Source: an uncultured Bacillus sp.
GTDB taxonomy: Bacteria; Bacillota; Bacilli; Bacillales; Cytobacillaceae
Assembly (NCBI GenBank): GCA_937902115.1
Contig: CALGSR010000046.1
Span: 1 to 6,595 of the forward strand
Direction of reading: 5' to 3'
Length of the DNA stretch: 6,595 nt
Shown: positions 1-6,290 of the stretch, in pieces
How positions within the stretch are numbered: position 1 is the stretch's first letter
How the letters are laid out: each line of letters opens with the position of its first letter
Made by a program: the position numbers and the translations under genes
Notes under the pieces: generated by a model
Seen by the model: only the letters and a program-made list of their open reading frames with translations
What the model was told of the DNA's origin: nothing
The model's database searches: none

Positions 1-9
1 GCAAGACAA

Positions 10-33
10 GATTTCCTTTTTAGAAGGAAAATC
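10..33 (+). other. Stem-loop in the leader of the S-layer-type gene
   Basis: TTTCCTT (12-18) pairs with AAGGAAA (24-30) around a 5-base loop. The stem extends by two more pairs (10-11 with 32-33) if A31 is bulged. No T-run follows on either strand, so it does not look like a terminator. It could be a 5' mRNA stabilising hairpin, as highly expressed S-layer transcripts often have structured leaders, but whether it is transcribed is unknown. Confidence 0.35.
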
Positions 34-100
34 GCAATCATGATAAACATTTTGCAATAACTTTTACCAACCATCTAATAAACTAAACTACCAACATATT

Positions 101-106
101 GGAGGA
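101..106 (+). promoter_or_regulatory. Ribosome binding site of the S-layer-type gene
   Basis: GGAGGA lies 9 bases before the ATG at 116 and is a near-perfect complement to the 16S rRNA 3' end. It supports this start over the in-frame ATG at 134. No convincing -35/-10 pair is visible in bases 1-100, so the promoter may lie upstream of the window. Confidence 0.85.
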
Positions 107-115
107 ATTTCTTAC

Positions 116-2896
116 ATGACAAACTCAAAATCGATGCGTAAATTCTTAACTACTGCTGCTACTGCTACTATCGCGATTGGTGCCGTTGCACCTATGGTTT
201 CTGCAGCCGGATTTGAAGATGTAGCTCCGCAGTATAAAGATGCAGTTGATTTTGTTACTTCAAAAGGGATTCAAGGATTTAATCCAACAACCTTTGGAAC
301 TCATGCCAACATTAAACGTGTTGATGCAGCAATTATGCTTGTAAAAGTACTTGGATTGGATATCGAATCTGCACCGGCATCAGGCTTTACAGATGTACCG
401 GATCGCGCAGTTAAATATATTAATGCCCTAAAAGCAGCAGAAATAACAAGCGGTAAAACAACGACAACATTTGATTCACAAAGCTTAATTACCCGTGGCG
501 AGCTTGCGATTTGGCTTGACAGAGCTTTTACAAAACTTCAAGAAAAAGAAAGCAATCTTGTCTTTAACGATGTCGCTCTACAATATAAAGATGCTGTTGC
601 TACCTTAGTAAAATACGGCATTACAAGCGGAACATCAGCGGATACATTCGGCACATATGCCAATGCAAAACGCGGTGACTTTGCCCGCTTCCTTCACAAA
701 GCTACAGAAGAATCTGATAAAATTAACCCATTAGCATCAGGGATTTCCGGATTTGTGATGCACGGCGAAACGCCGGTTGTAGGTGCAAAGGTTTCGATTG
801 GTTCTCAAACAGTTGCAACAGATGATAATGGTTTTTATACCCTGCTTAACATTGAACCAGGCAAACAAGAAGTGAAAATTGAAGCAGACGGCTATGTAAC
901 AACGAAGGTTCAAGATGTAACAGTTACAGCGGATAAAGTAACATCATTCTCAAAAGATATTTCTTCAGTTTTAATTAATACAGATTTAATTAAAGTATCC
1001 GGTATCGTAGTAAATGCAACATCTAGTGCAGCAATCAGCGGTGCGGATGCCACACTTGAAGCCTTTGATGCTGAAAAGGATGAATGGACAACAGTCGCTT
1101 CTGTAAAAACAGCTGCCAATGGCGGATACAAAATCGACCAGAATAAGGCAGAAGCTAAGCTTGATTTAGGTGTAGAATACCGCTTGACTGTATCATTTGA
1201 CGGGTATAAAGATCACGTTCAAACGATTACACTTGATGAGCAGAATGTAGCAAATGAGCTCGATGGTATTCAGCTGACAGCGATTGCTCCAATGGATCTT
1301 ACTGGAACAGTAACAAATGCGGCAGGAGCAAAAGTAGCGAATGCCTCAGTAAAGATTGTTAATGCTGAAGGAAATGAGGTTGCAACCGGAACAACAGATG
1401 CACAAGGTGTCTACACAATTGAAAATGCGAAATTAGTTGACGGCACATATAATGTCGTAGTGGATGACAAAACTTCTGCCGTTTCCAATACGAATTTAAC
1501 GGTAACAGAAGGTACTGACGCAACTCACAATGTAACACTTGAAGCAGGCCATGGCATTAAAGTGACGATTAATGGTGAGTTTGGCAAAAATGATGCGGAT
1601 CAAGCAGAATATAAAATGGAGCTTTTACAAGGAAATACCGTAATGGCTGAAGGAACGTTCACAAGTAAAGCAGAAAGTGCGGATGAAAGCCTGGCATTCC
1701 AATTCACTCGTGCGGCAAGTGGAAGCTATACGTTAAGACTTACTGGAGATTATGTTGCAACAGAAGTTTATACTGTTGATATTCCAAAAAATGTTTCCAA
1801 TGTAGAAGTAGACGAAAATGCGCTTGAAGCAGGTATCATTGCTGGTAAAATTACAGCAGGTGCAGCACTTAGTGATGCAACAGTAAACTTATTAGATGCC
1901 AATGGCAAAGTTGTTGCAGCAACGAAGACAAATGCAGATGGAACCTATAAGTTTGCCAGCCTTGCTGAAGGTAAATATAAAGTAGAGGCCGCCAAAAATG
2001 GCAAGGTAACAGAAACAACTGCAGAACTGACAGTGGCTAAAAATACAGCAAAAAATGCAGGCACACTTGATCTAAAGGCAGTCGCAACAACTGGTAATGT
2101 AGCAGGCTTTGTTCGTGTAGCTGGACCGCTTTCAGTAGTTCCAAATGCAAAAGTAACCTACTATAATGCAGATGGTGAAGAAGTTAAAACGGCTACTACT
2201 GACAATGATGGTAAATACTCCATCACAAATTTAGAGCCGGGTAATTATAAAGTAGTCGTCCGCGGTGCTGGGGTTGAAACTTTATCTACGACACAAAAAG
2301 TAGATGCCGGAGACGATTTAGCAGCAGTCAATTACGACAACATGACAGCAGGTGGAAATGCTTCGCTAAAAGTTACAGTCGTTGACAGTGAAGGCAATCC
2401 GGTCAATGTGAAAGAAAATGGATTTGATTTGGCAGATATGTTCGTTGACCCGACAAATCCAACTGTAGGTCTAATCGAAAAAGACGGAGAAGCGAAAGAT
2501 ACGGTAACATTCACAGGATTATCTGCCGGCACATACAATTTAGCGATTGATGTAGCATCGGATGACTTTGTCGATGCGAAAACAACCGCAACAGTTGCTG
2601 CAGGTGAAACAGTGGAGCTTAAAATGGTAGTCGATGAAGTCGCTGCACAAAGCAAAGTAAACTTCCGTGTTGTTGATGAAAGCAATAAAGATGTTGATGG
2701 TGCAACTGCAGTAGTCTTTAAAGAAGATGGCACAATGAAAGAAATCCTTAAAACGAAAAACGGTACAGCTGACCTTGCCTTAATTGATGGAAATTATACT
2801 CTGGCTGTTTACCACAATGGCTACCTTGTATCTGAACATGAACTAACAATTGCTGGCGAAGAGGTTAAAGTCCCTGTCATCCAATTAACAAAGTAA
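116..2896 (+). CDS. Secreted SLH-domain S-layer-type protein with tandem Ig/carboxypeptidase-regulatory-like repeats
   Basis: Seen: 926 residues with an N-terminal signal peptide (basic S-M-R-K, hydrophobic core about 11-28, likely cleavage near VSA-A at 29-31). Three SLH domains follow at about 33-80, 91-138 and 150-196, with KRVD (67-70), TRGE (126-129) and KRGD (185-188) in the place of the usual TRAE ligand motif. The rest is a chain of roughly 80-95-residue beta-sandwich units starting near 208, 293, 394, 480, 573, 661, 749 and 846. Several carry the T-x-x-x-G-x-Y turn of carboxypeptidase-regulatory-like domains (TDDNGFY 235-241, TDAQGVY 427-433, TNADGTY 605-611, TDNDGKY 695-701). No cysteine, no LPxTG motif and no enzymatic motif are visible. 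Known: SLH triplets bind pyruvylated secondary cell wall polysaccharide. Inferred: a rod-like S-layer or S-layer-associated structural protein or adhesin held non-covalently on the wall. The start is set by GGAGGA at 101-106; an in-frame ATG at 134 lacks a comparable site. The gene appears monocistronic, followed by a hairpin terminator. Confidence 0.93.
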   Translation: MTNSKSMRKFLTTAATATIAIGAVAPMVSAAGFEDVAPQYKDAVDFVTSKGIQGFNPTTFGTHANIKRVDAAIMLVKVLGLDIESAPASGFTDVPDRAVKYINALKAAEITSGKTTTTFDSQSLITRGELAIWLDRAFTKLQEKESNLVFNDVALQYKDAVATLVKYGITSGTSADTFGTYANAKRGDFARFLHKATEESDKINPLASGISGFVMHGETPVVGAKVSIGSQTVATDDNGFYTLLNIEPGKQEVKIEADGYVTTKVQDVTVTADKVTSFSKDISSVLINTDLIKVSGIVVNATSSAAISGADATLEAFDAEKDEWTTVASVKTAANGGYKIDQNKAEAKLDLGVEYRLTVSFDGYKDHVQTITLDEQNVANELDGIQLTAIAPMDLTGTVTNAAGAKVANASVKIVNAEGNEVATGTTDAQGVYTIENAKLVDGTYNVVVDDKTSAVSNTNLTVTEGTDATHNVTLEAGHGIKVTINGEFGKNDADQAEYKMELLQGNTVMAEGTFTSKAESADESLAFQFTRAASGSYTLRLTGDYVATEVYTVDIPKNVSNVEVDENALEAGIIAGKITAGAALSDATVNLLDANGKVVAATKTNADGTYKFASLAEGKYKVEAAKNGKVTETTAELTVAKNTAKNAGTLDLKAVATTGNVAGFVRVAGPLSVVPNAKVTYYNADGEEVKTATTDNDGKYSITNLEPGNYKVVVRGAGVETLSTTQKVDAGDDLAAVNYDNMTAGGNASLKVTVVDSEGNPVNVKENGFDLADMFVDPTNPTVGLIEKDGEAKDTVTFTGLSAGTYNLAIDVASDDFVDAKTTATVAAGETVELKMVVDEVAAQSKVNFRVVDESNKDVDGATAVVFKEDGTMKEILKTKNGTADLALIDGNYTLAVYHNGYLVSEHELTIAGEEVKVPVIQLTK

Positions 2897-2914
2897 AAAA
2901 ATGAAACAAAATTG

Positions 2915-2940
2915 GAGGCGTCTCTATGATGCCTCTTTTT
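2915..2940 (+). terminator. Rho-independent terminator of the S-layer-type gene
   Basis: GAGGCGT (2915-2921) pairs with ATGCCTC (2929-2935), seven pairs with one G-T wobble, around a 7-base loop and followed directly by five T (2936-2940). It starts 18 bases after the stop codon. An A-rich stretch precedes the stem, so the reverse strand also has a T-rich tail and the site may work in both directions. Confidence 0.85.
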
Positions 2941-2969
2941 CTGTGTGAATCATCGGATGCAGGGCGGCT

Positions 2970-2988
2970 GGCTTAAACAAGCCTTTTT
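2970..2988 (+). terminator. Second plus-strand terminator-like hairpin
   Basis: GGCTT (2970-2974) and AAGCC (2979-2983) flank an AAAC loop, and five T (2984-2988) follow. The stem is only five pairs, but the geometry is that of an intrinsic terminator. It sits 30 bases after the first one and probably acts as a backup stop for read-through toward the convergent gene. No open frame or promoter is evident between the two hairpins. Confidence 0.5.
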
Positions 2989-3005
2989 GTCGCATAGTAT
3001 TAAAG

Positions 3006-3039
3006 ACAGCCGGTCACTCTAAATAGGACCGGCCGTTTT
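3006..3039 (-). terminator. Terminator of the minus-strand SLH esterase gene, possibly bidirectional
   Basis: GCCGGTC (3009-3015) and GACCGGC (3027-3033) form a perfect seven-pair GC-rich stem. Read on the minus strand the stem extends by three more pairs (one wobble) and is followed by a weak T-rich tail (TGTCTTTA). Read on the plus strand it is followed by CGTTTTG. It lies about 27 bases beyond the minus-strand stop codon, so it most likely ends that transcript while also blocking plus-strand read-through. Confidence 0.65.
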
Positions 3040-3065
3040 GTATTTGCGATAGTTTTCCTGCTGTT

Positions 3066-4358
3066 TTATTTTTCCAAAGCCTTGGCAAGCATGATAGAAA
3101 ACTCCGCGCGGCTGATGGATTTATTTGGTTTGAAGCCCCCGTCATTATATCCGACCGTGATTCCGTTTTCGGCAAGAATGCTGATGTATTCTTTTGCCCA
3201 GTGATCACTTGCGACATCATTGAAGGTGCGTGCAGTCGTGCCTGTTAAAGCAAAGGCCTCTACCAAAACGCGAGCCATTTGCGCCCGTGTTAACTGCTGG
3301 CTTGGATTAAAATGATTATTGCTTCCGGCAAAAACGCCTGCTTCCGTCATTTTCACAATCACATCGTAAGCAAAGCTGGACTCATTGACGTCAGCATAAT
3401 TTGGATTCGGTGCAGGAGTATCACTGTATACGATGGCCCGATTTAGCATAATCGCACTTTGGGCGCGCGTAATGGAATCATTTGGAGAGAACTGTCCATT
3501 TGCATACCCGCTAATGATTCCTTTACCCGCCAATTTTTCAATTGCAGCTTTCCCTGTTGTGTTGGCGATGTCATTGAAACCCGTAGCTTTATTGATATCG
3601 AGATTTTTCCAAAAGGCATTAGCCAAGGCAAGATAGCCATCCTGATTCGGATGAACATCGAGCGGATTTGGCATATAAGCGGCCGTATTTTTCGCAAAAG
3701 CAGCAGCTGTCGGAACAAATGCAGCGCCATTCAGCTTAGCAGAATTCTCAATCGTTTGATTCAAAGAATTAAGCAAAAGTTGGAACTGCGTTTGATATTC
3801 TGCAGGCAGAATGGAAAATGGATTGAAATAACCCATCACATACACATCTGCATTCGGGTTCAACGTCTTTATTTTAGCTAGAATAGTAGAGGTATTCACG
3901 CCAATAGTAAAAATTGTGCTATTCACCTTTACTGGATCGATAGTAACCTTCATTGTTTCTTTATCAAATTTAATTTGTTTCAGCACATCGTTGGCTCCGG
4001 CATCAAGGGTGATAATTTCCGCATTGGCAATCGCGGTTTGGATGTCAGCTGTATTTCCGCTGCTATCTGTGACAGACTTATTGGTTTCGATGTCAGCCAA
4101 AATATCAGTAGTTGTATAACCGGAAACCGCAAAACGTTTATCAAAGCTTGACAGCATTCCTACTTTATTCAGCTGACTCGCAAGATAATCGGCATAACTT
4201 TTATCGATTGCATTATTCGGTGTCTGACCGGCAGCAAGTGAATCTCCCAATGCGAGATAATCCAGCTGTTCGTTTTCCGCCGCAAAAACAGCAAGCGGTG
4301 ATAATGCTGCAGCACAACTAATGATGAAGGCGCAGCTAAGTTTCTTCAATCTTTTCAT
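3066..4358 (-). CDS. Secreted SGNH/GDSL esterase with C-terminal SLH domains
   Basis: Seen: 430 residues. The signal peptide spans 1-27 (K-R-L-K-K, hydrophobic core, A-V-F-A-A cleavage region). The catalytic domain (about 32-255) has block I GDSLAAG (38-44, nucleophile Ser40), a block II glycine in VSGYTT (Gly80), block III GAND (121-124, Asn123) and block V DVHPN (234-238, Asp234 and His236). Three SLH domains follow at about 260-309, 321-370 and 379-428, with TRAQ (297-300), TRAQ (357-360) and SRAE (416-419). Known: the family hydrolyses ester or thioester bonds with a Ser-Asp-His arrangement; SLH triplets anchor to wall polysaccharide. Inferred: a cell-surface esterase or lipase; the substrate could be lipids, acylated sugars or O-acetyl groups of wall polymers and cannot be read from sequence. 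All key motifs are intact. It is convergent with the S-layer-type gene and divergent from the MBOAT gene. A loose lipobox at Cys15 is judged not functional because too little hydrophobic sequence precedes it. Confidence 0.93.
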   Translation of the reverse strand: MKRLKKLSCAFIISCAAALSPLAVFAAENEQLDYLALGDSLAAGQTPNNAIDKSYADYLASQLNKVGMLSSFDKRFAVSGYTTTDILADIETNKSVTDSSGNTADIQTAIANAEIITLDAGANDVLKQIKFDKETMKVTIDPVKVNSTIFTIGVNTSTILAKIKTLNPNADVYVMGYFNPFSILPAEYQTQFQLLLNSLNQTIENSAKLNGAAFVPTAAAFAKNTAAYMPNPLDVHPNQDGYLALANAFWKNLDINKATGFNDIANTTGKAAIEKLAGKGIISGYANGQFSPNDSITRAQSAIMLNRAIVYSDTPAPNPNYADVNESSFAYDVIVKMTEAGVFAGSNNHFNPSQQLTRAQMARVLVEAFALTGTTARTFNDVASDHWAKEYISILAENGITVGYNDGGFKPNKSISRAEFSIMLAKALEK

Positions 4359-4405
4359 GAAATCCCTCTCTCTTTTTTAATATTAAGAATTATTCGCCAG
4401 CGCAC
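4355..4405 (-). CDS. Putative 16-codon leader peptide overlapping the esterase start
   Basis: Seen: on the minus strand AGGAGG (4419-4414) is followed after eight bases by GTG at 4405, opening a frame that reads MRWRIILNIKKERGIS and stops at TGA (4357-4355). That stop overlaps the esterase ATG in an ATGA arrangement. The upstream ribosome site is stronger than the esterase's own. The GTG sits in the loop of a six-pair hairpin (4393-4411). Inferred: translation of the leader may feed ribosomes to the esterase by termination-reinitiation, and the hairpin could modulate this. It may instead be a chance frame. No known leader peptide family is recognised. Confidence 0.35.
   Translation of the reverse strand: MRWRIILNIKKERGIS
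4364..4370 (-). promoter_or_regulatory. Ribosome binding site of the SLH esterase gene
   Basis: On the minus strand GAGAGGG ends five bases before the ATG at 4358. The match is weaker and the spacing shorter than the AGGAGG at 4419-4414 further upstream, which serves a short leader frame. Translational coupling from that leader could compensate. Confidence 0.6.
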
Positions 4406-4411
4406 GGCGAA
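4393..4411 (-). repeat. Inverted repeat/hairpin in the esterase leader
   Basis: TTCGCC (minus strand 4411-4406) and GGCGAA (4398-4393) are perfect inverted arms around a 7-base loop. The element lies between the AGGAGG site and the esterase's own ribosome site, and its loop holds the GTG of the leader frame. There is no T-run, so it is not a terminator. It may be an RNA regulatory hairpin or, as DNA, an operator. Confidence 0.5.
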
Positions 4412-4569
4412 CTCCTCCTCTTAAACTTTTCCTAGCTCAATTTTTCAGAAATATATTAAACCGTAGAATCAGGCTCTGTAATTTATTGCGCCCATTTTCT
4501 AGCTTACCTATCATAATATACGAAACTTGGAAAATATAGATCCTTTTCTATTGAAATAACTAGAAATGA

Positions 4570-4605
4570 TTTAAACCAGTAAATAAAGGAAAGGACCTGT
4601 TTAAA
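4570..4605. repeat. Imperfect AT-rich inverted repeat
   Basis: TTTAAACCAG (4570-4579) mirrors CTGTTTAAA (4597-4605) with a single extra C in the left arm and a 17-base spacer. It lies upstream of the candidate MBOAT promoter and between the two divergent genes. It could be a regulator-binding site or a chance AT-rich repeat. Confidence 0.3.
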
Positions 4606-4642
4606 GGAATTTTCCAATTGCATCCTATCCATCCACATTTTG

Positions 4643-4671
4643 TTGTGTCGGACAAATTAATATAGTATGAT
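4643..4671 (+). promoter_or_regulatory. Candidate sigma-A promoter of the MBOAT gene
   Basis: TTGTGT (4643-4648) and TATGAT (4666-4671) are separated by 17 bases. The -10 matches the consensus at five of six positions, the -35 at three of six. The predicted transcript would start near 4678, giving a leader of about 56 bases before the TTG start. A small odd palindrome TGTC-G-GACA (4646-4654) overlaps the -35 and could be an operator half-element. Confidence 0.55.
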
Positions 4672-4710
4672 TTATCTGGTTTTCAACTTTATTCAGCGGA
4701 GGTTAGCTCG

Positions 4711-4737
4711 TTGACTGTTGAGGTGAGAGTTGTTTGA
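4711..4737 (+). CDS. Putative 8-codon leader peptide overlapping the MBOAT start
   Basis: Seen: GGAGG (4698-4702) is followed after eight bases by TTG at 4711, opening a frame MTVEVRVV that ends at TGA (4735-4737). The stop overlaps the MBOAT TTG start (4734-4736) in a TTGA arrangement. The MBOAT's own ribosome site (4721-4726) lies inside this mini-frame. Inferred: a reinitiation-coupled leader, or two alternative ribosome landing sites. It is too short to be DltX, the small protein found at the start of dlt operons, and could be coincidence. Confidence 0.3.
   Translation: MTVEVRVV
4721..4726 (+). promoter_or_regulatory. Ribosome binding site that decides the TTG start of the MBOAT gene
   Basis: AGGTGA lies seven bases before TTG at 4734 and matches the 3' half of the AAGGAGGTGA consensus. 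An in-frame TGA at 4719-4721 rules out any upstream start, and the resulting N-terminus MIFNSFEFIFLFLP is typical for AlgI-type MBOAT proteins. Confidence 0.75.
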
Positions 4738-6176
4738 TTTTTAATTCATTTGAATTTATTTTTTTATTTTTGCCAACTGTCTTTATTGGCTATTTTCTTC
4801 TGAGCCGGATTCGTTTTACATGGGCGAAACTGTGGCTGTTTTTAGCCTCTTTATTTTTCTACGCCTGGTGGAATCCGATTTACTTGCCGCTTCTCCTCTT
4901 TTCGCTTGTCGTCAACTATCTATTTGGTACAGGCTTAGGGAGAATGGTTCATCCTGTGAAAAAGAAAATCGTCTTGACGCTCGGCATTTTATTTAATGTC
5001 GGTTTTTTAGGGTTTTTTAAGTATTACGATTTCTTTGTGGAAAATATTAATGCAGTATTGGATACTGATTACCGCGTTTTGAACTTGGTTTTGCCGCTCG
5101 CGATTAGTTTTTACACCTTCCAGAAGATCCCCTATTTAGTGGATTCCTATCATGGAGAAACATGGGGCTATCATCCCTTGAATTACGGTCTATTTGTCAG
5201 TTTCTTCCCGCAGCTGATCGCAGGGCCGATCGTGCATCATAGCCTTGTGATGTCGCAGTTCGAGAATGAGGCAAACCGCAGGATGAACGCGAAAAACATT
5301 GCCATTGGCTTGTTCGTGTTTGGAATTGGCCTCTTTAAAAAAGTAGGCATTGCCGACACATTCGCTGTGACGGCCAATCTCGGCTACAGCCAGGCGGAAG
5401 CACTTACGACAGTTGATGCTTGGATTACGTCGCTGGCCTATACGTTCCAGCTTTATTTCGATTTCAGCGGCTATTCGGATATGGCGATTGGGGCGGCGCT
5501 TCTGTTCAATATTAAGCTTCCCGTCAACTTTAACTCGCCGTATAAAGCTGTAAGCATTCAGGATTTCTGGAAAAGATGGCATATGACCTTGACTAACTTC
5601 CTGACCCGTTACATCTATATCCCGCTCGGCGGCAGTCACAAAGGTCCGGTAAGAACCTACATAAATATTCTGATTGTCTTTTTCATCAGCGGCTTCTGGC
5701 ATGGTGCGGGGTGGACGTTCATTATTTGGGGTATGCTGCATGGGTTTGCCATGGTGATCAACCGGTTCTGGTCCAGGGCAGGTTTCGCGCTGCCAAAATG
5801 GCTCGGTTGGTTTATTACGTTTCAGTTTGTCAATGCGACATGGGTCTTTTTCCGCGCTCCGTCCGTTGCCGACGCCATAACCGTGTTAAAAAGTATGGTC
5901 GGACTCAATGGTGTCAGCCTTCCGAGCGAACTGCAAAGTACTTTTTTGAAAAATGTTAGCCTGCCGTTCTATGATTTTACGCTCACGGAAAGTTTCTTGG
6001 GAATCTGCGGTCTTTTGCTCGTGGCACTCCTGATTGCTGTTTTTGCAAAAAACTCGATGTATTTCAGGGAAAATTTAAAACCGAATCTTGGCTATGCGCT
6101 CTTTATTTCGGGATTAATTATTTATTCGGTCTTTCAGCTGCAGCAAGTTTCAGAGTTCTTATATTTCAACTTCTAA
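4734..6176 (+). CDS. MBOAT-family membrane O-acyltransferase (AlgI/PatA/DltB type)
   Basis: Seen: 480 residues, highly hydrophobic, with about 11-13 probable membrane segments (for example 5-22, 33-45, 48-66, 78-95, 113-133, 187-204, 305-321, 325-345, 356-374, 422-437, 451-468). Family landmarks are FFPQLIAGPI (157-166), LYFDFSGYSDMAIG (240-253), FWKRWHMTL (278-286, His283), YIPLGG (295-300) and SGFWHGAGW (319-327, His323), with a further His336 in WGMLHG. Length is normal for the AlgI subfamily. Known: these enzymes form a membrane channel with the conserved histidine and pass acyl groups, usually acetyl, to an extracytoplasmic SGNH partner that acylates a polysaccharide. Inferred: O-acetylation of a wall polymer, for instance SCWP, because SLH proteins flank it and an SGNH-like gene follows. 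A dlt operon is unlikely since no dltA precedes it and it has its own leader and candidate promoter. The target polymer is not proven. The coding sequence appears somewhat richer in G and C than the two SLH genes. Confidence 0.93.
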   Translation: MIFNSFEFIFLFLPTVFIGYFLLSRIRFTWAKLWLFLASLFFYAWWNPIYLPLLLFSLVVNYLFGTGLGRMVHPVKKKIVLTLGILFNVGFLGFFKYYDFFVENINAVLDTDYRVLNLVLPLAISFYTFQKIPYLVDSYHGETWGYHPLNYGLFVSFFPQLIAGPIVHHSLVMSQFENEANRRMNAKNIAIGLFVFGIGLFKKVGIADTFAVTANLGYSQAEALTTVDAWITSLAYTFQLYFDFSGYSDMAIGAALLFNIKLPVNFNSPYKAVSIQDFWKRWHMTLTNFLTRYIYIPLGGSHKGPVRTYINILIVFFISGFWHGAGWTFIIWGMLHGFAMVINRFWSRAGFALPKWLGWFITFQFVNATWVFFRAPSVADAITVLKSMVGLNGVSLPSELQSTFLKNVSLPFYDFTLTESFLGICGLLLVALLIAVFAKNSMYFRENLKPNLGYALFISGLIIYSVFQLQQVSEFLYFNF

Positions 6177-6224
6177 TGGGAGGATTCAGGTTCGCTTCTC
6201 CTCGGGGAGACCGTTCAAGTTTAA

Positions 6225-6260
6225 GACGTTCTTTACAAGCGGAGCGTCAGTTTGATTTTT
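6225..6260 (+). terminator. Possible attenuator hairpin between MBOAT and SGNH-like genes
   Basis: GACGTTC (6225-6231) pairs with GAGCGTC (6242-6248), seven pairs with one G-T wobble and a 10-base loop, followed by a T-rich run AGTTTGATTTTT. It resembles a weak intrinsic terminator inside the presumed operon. It may lower expression of the downstream gene or protect the upstream mRNA 3' end. A smaller hairpin, TCTCC-TCGG-GGAGA (6197-6210), precedes it. Confidence 0.4.
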
Positions 6261-6290
6261 CCATGATTATTAAGTTTAGGATGAATGCCT

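Larger units (their letters stand above)
4359..4733. other. Divergent intergenic region between esterase and MBOAT genes
   Basis: These 375 bases hold no gene of normal size. From left to right they contain the esterase ribosome site and leader frame with its hairpin (4359-4420), an AT-rich stretch without a convincing minus-strand sigma-A promoter (4421-4560), an imperfect inverted repeat (4570-4605), a candidate plus-strand promoter (4643-4671), and the MBOAT leader with two ribosome sites (4698-4733). The esterase promoter must lie here but could not be placed: minus-strand TATGAT at 4515-4510 is a possible -10 without a good -35. Confidence 0.7.

Noticed and set aside
147..170. ACT/GCT triplet run in the signal peptide region as a microsatellite or phase-variable repeat
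   Set aside because: It is an irregular mix of Thr and Ala codons in a Thr/Ala-rich signal peptide; triplet changes would not shift the frame.
2332..2733. A 133-codon minus-strand open frame inside the S-layer-type gene
   Set aside because: Ser/Thr/Ala/Val-rich shadow of the repeat-coding strand with no independent support.
3443..3881. Open frames on both strands within the esterase gene (95 and 140 codons)
   Set aside because: They overlap the intact GDSL-SLH reading frame, and the translations look like out-of-frame noise.
4314..4319. Lipoprotein reading of the esterase signal peptide (I-I-S-C ending at Cys15)
   Set aside because: Only about six hydrophobic residues precede the cysteine, and a good AVFAA signal peptidase I site lies at 23-27.
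5190..5741. A 183-codon open frame on the minus strand inside the MBOAT gene
   Set aside because: It is antisense to a clear family member, its translation is rich in charged residues with no recognisable domain, and no ribosome site or promoter supports it.
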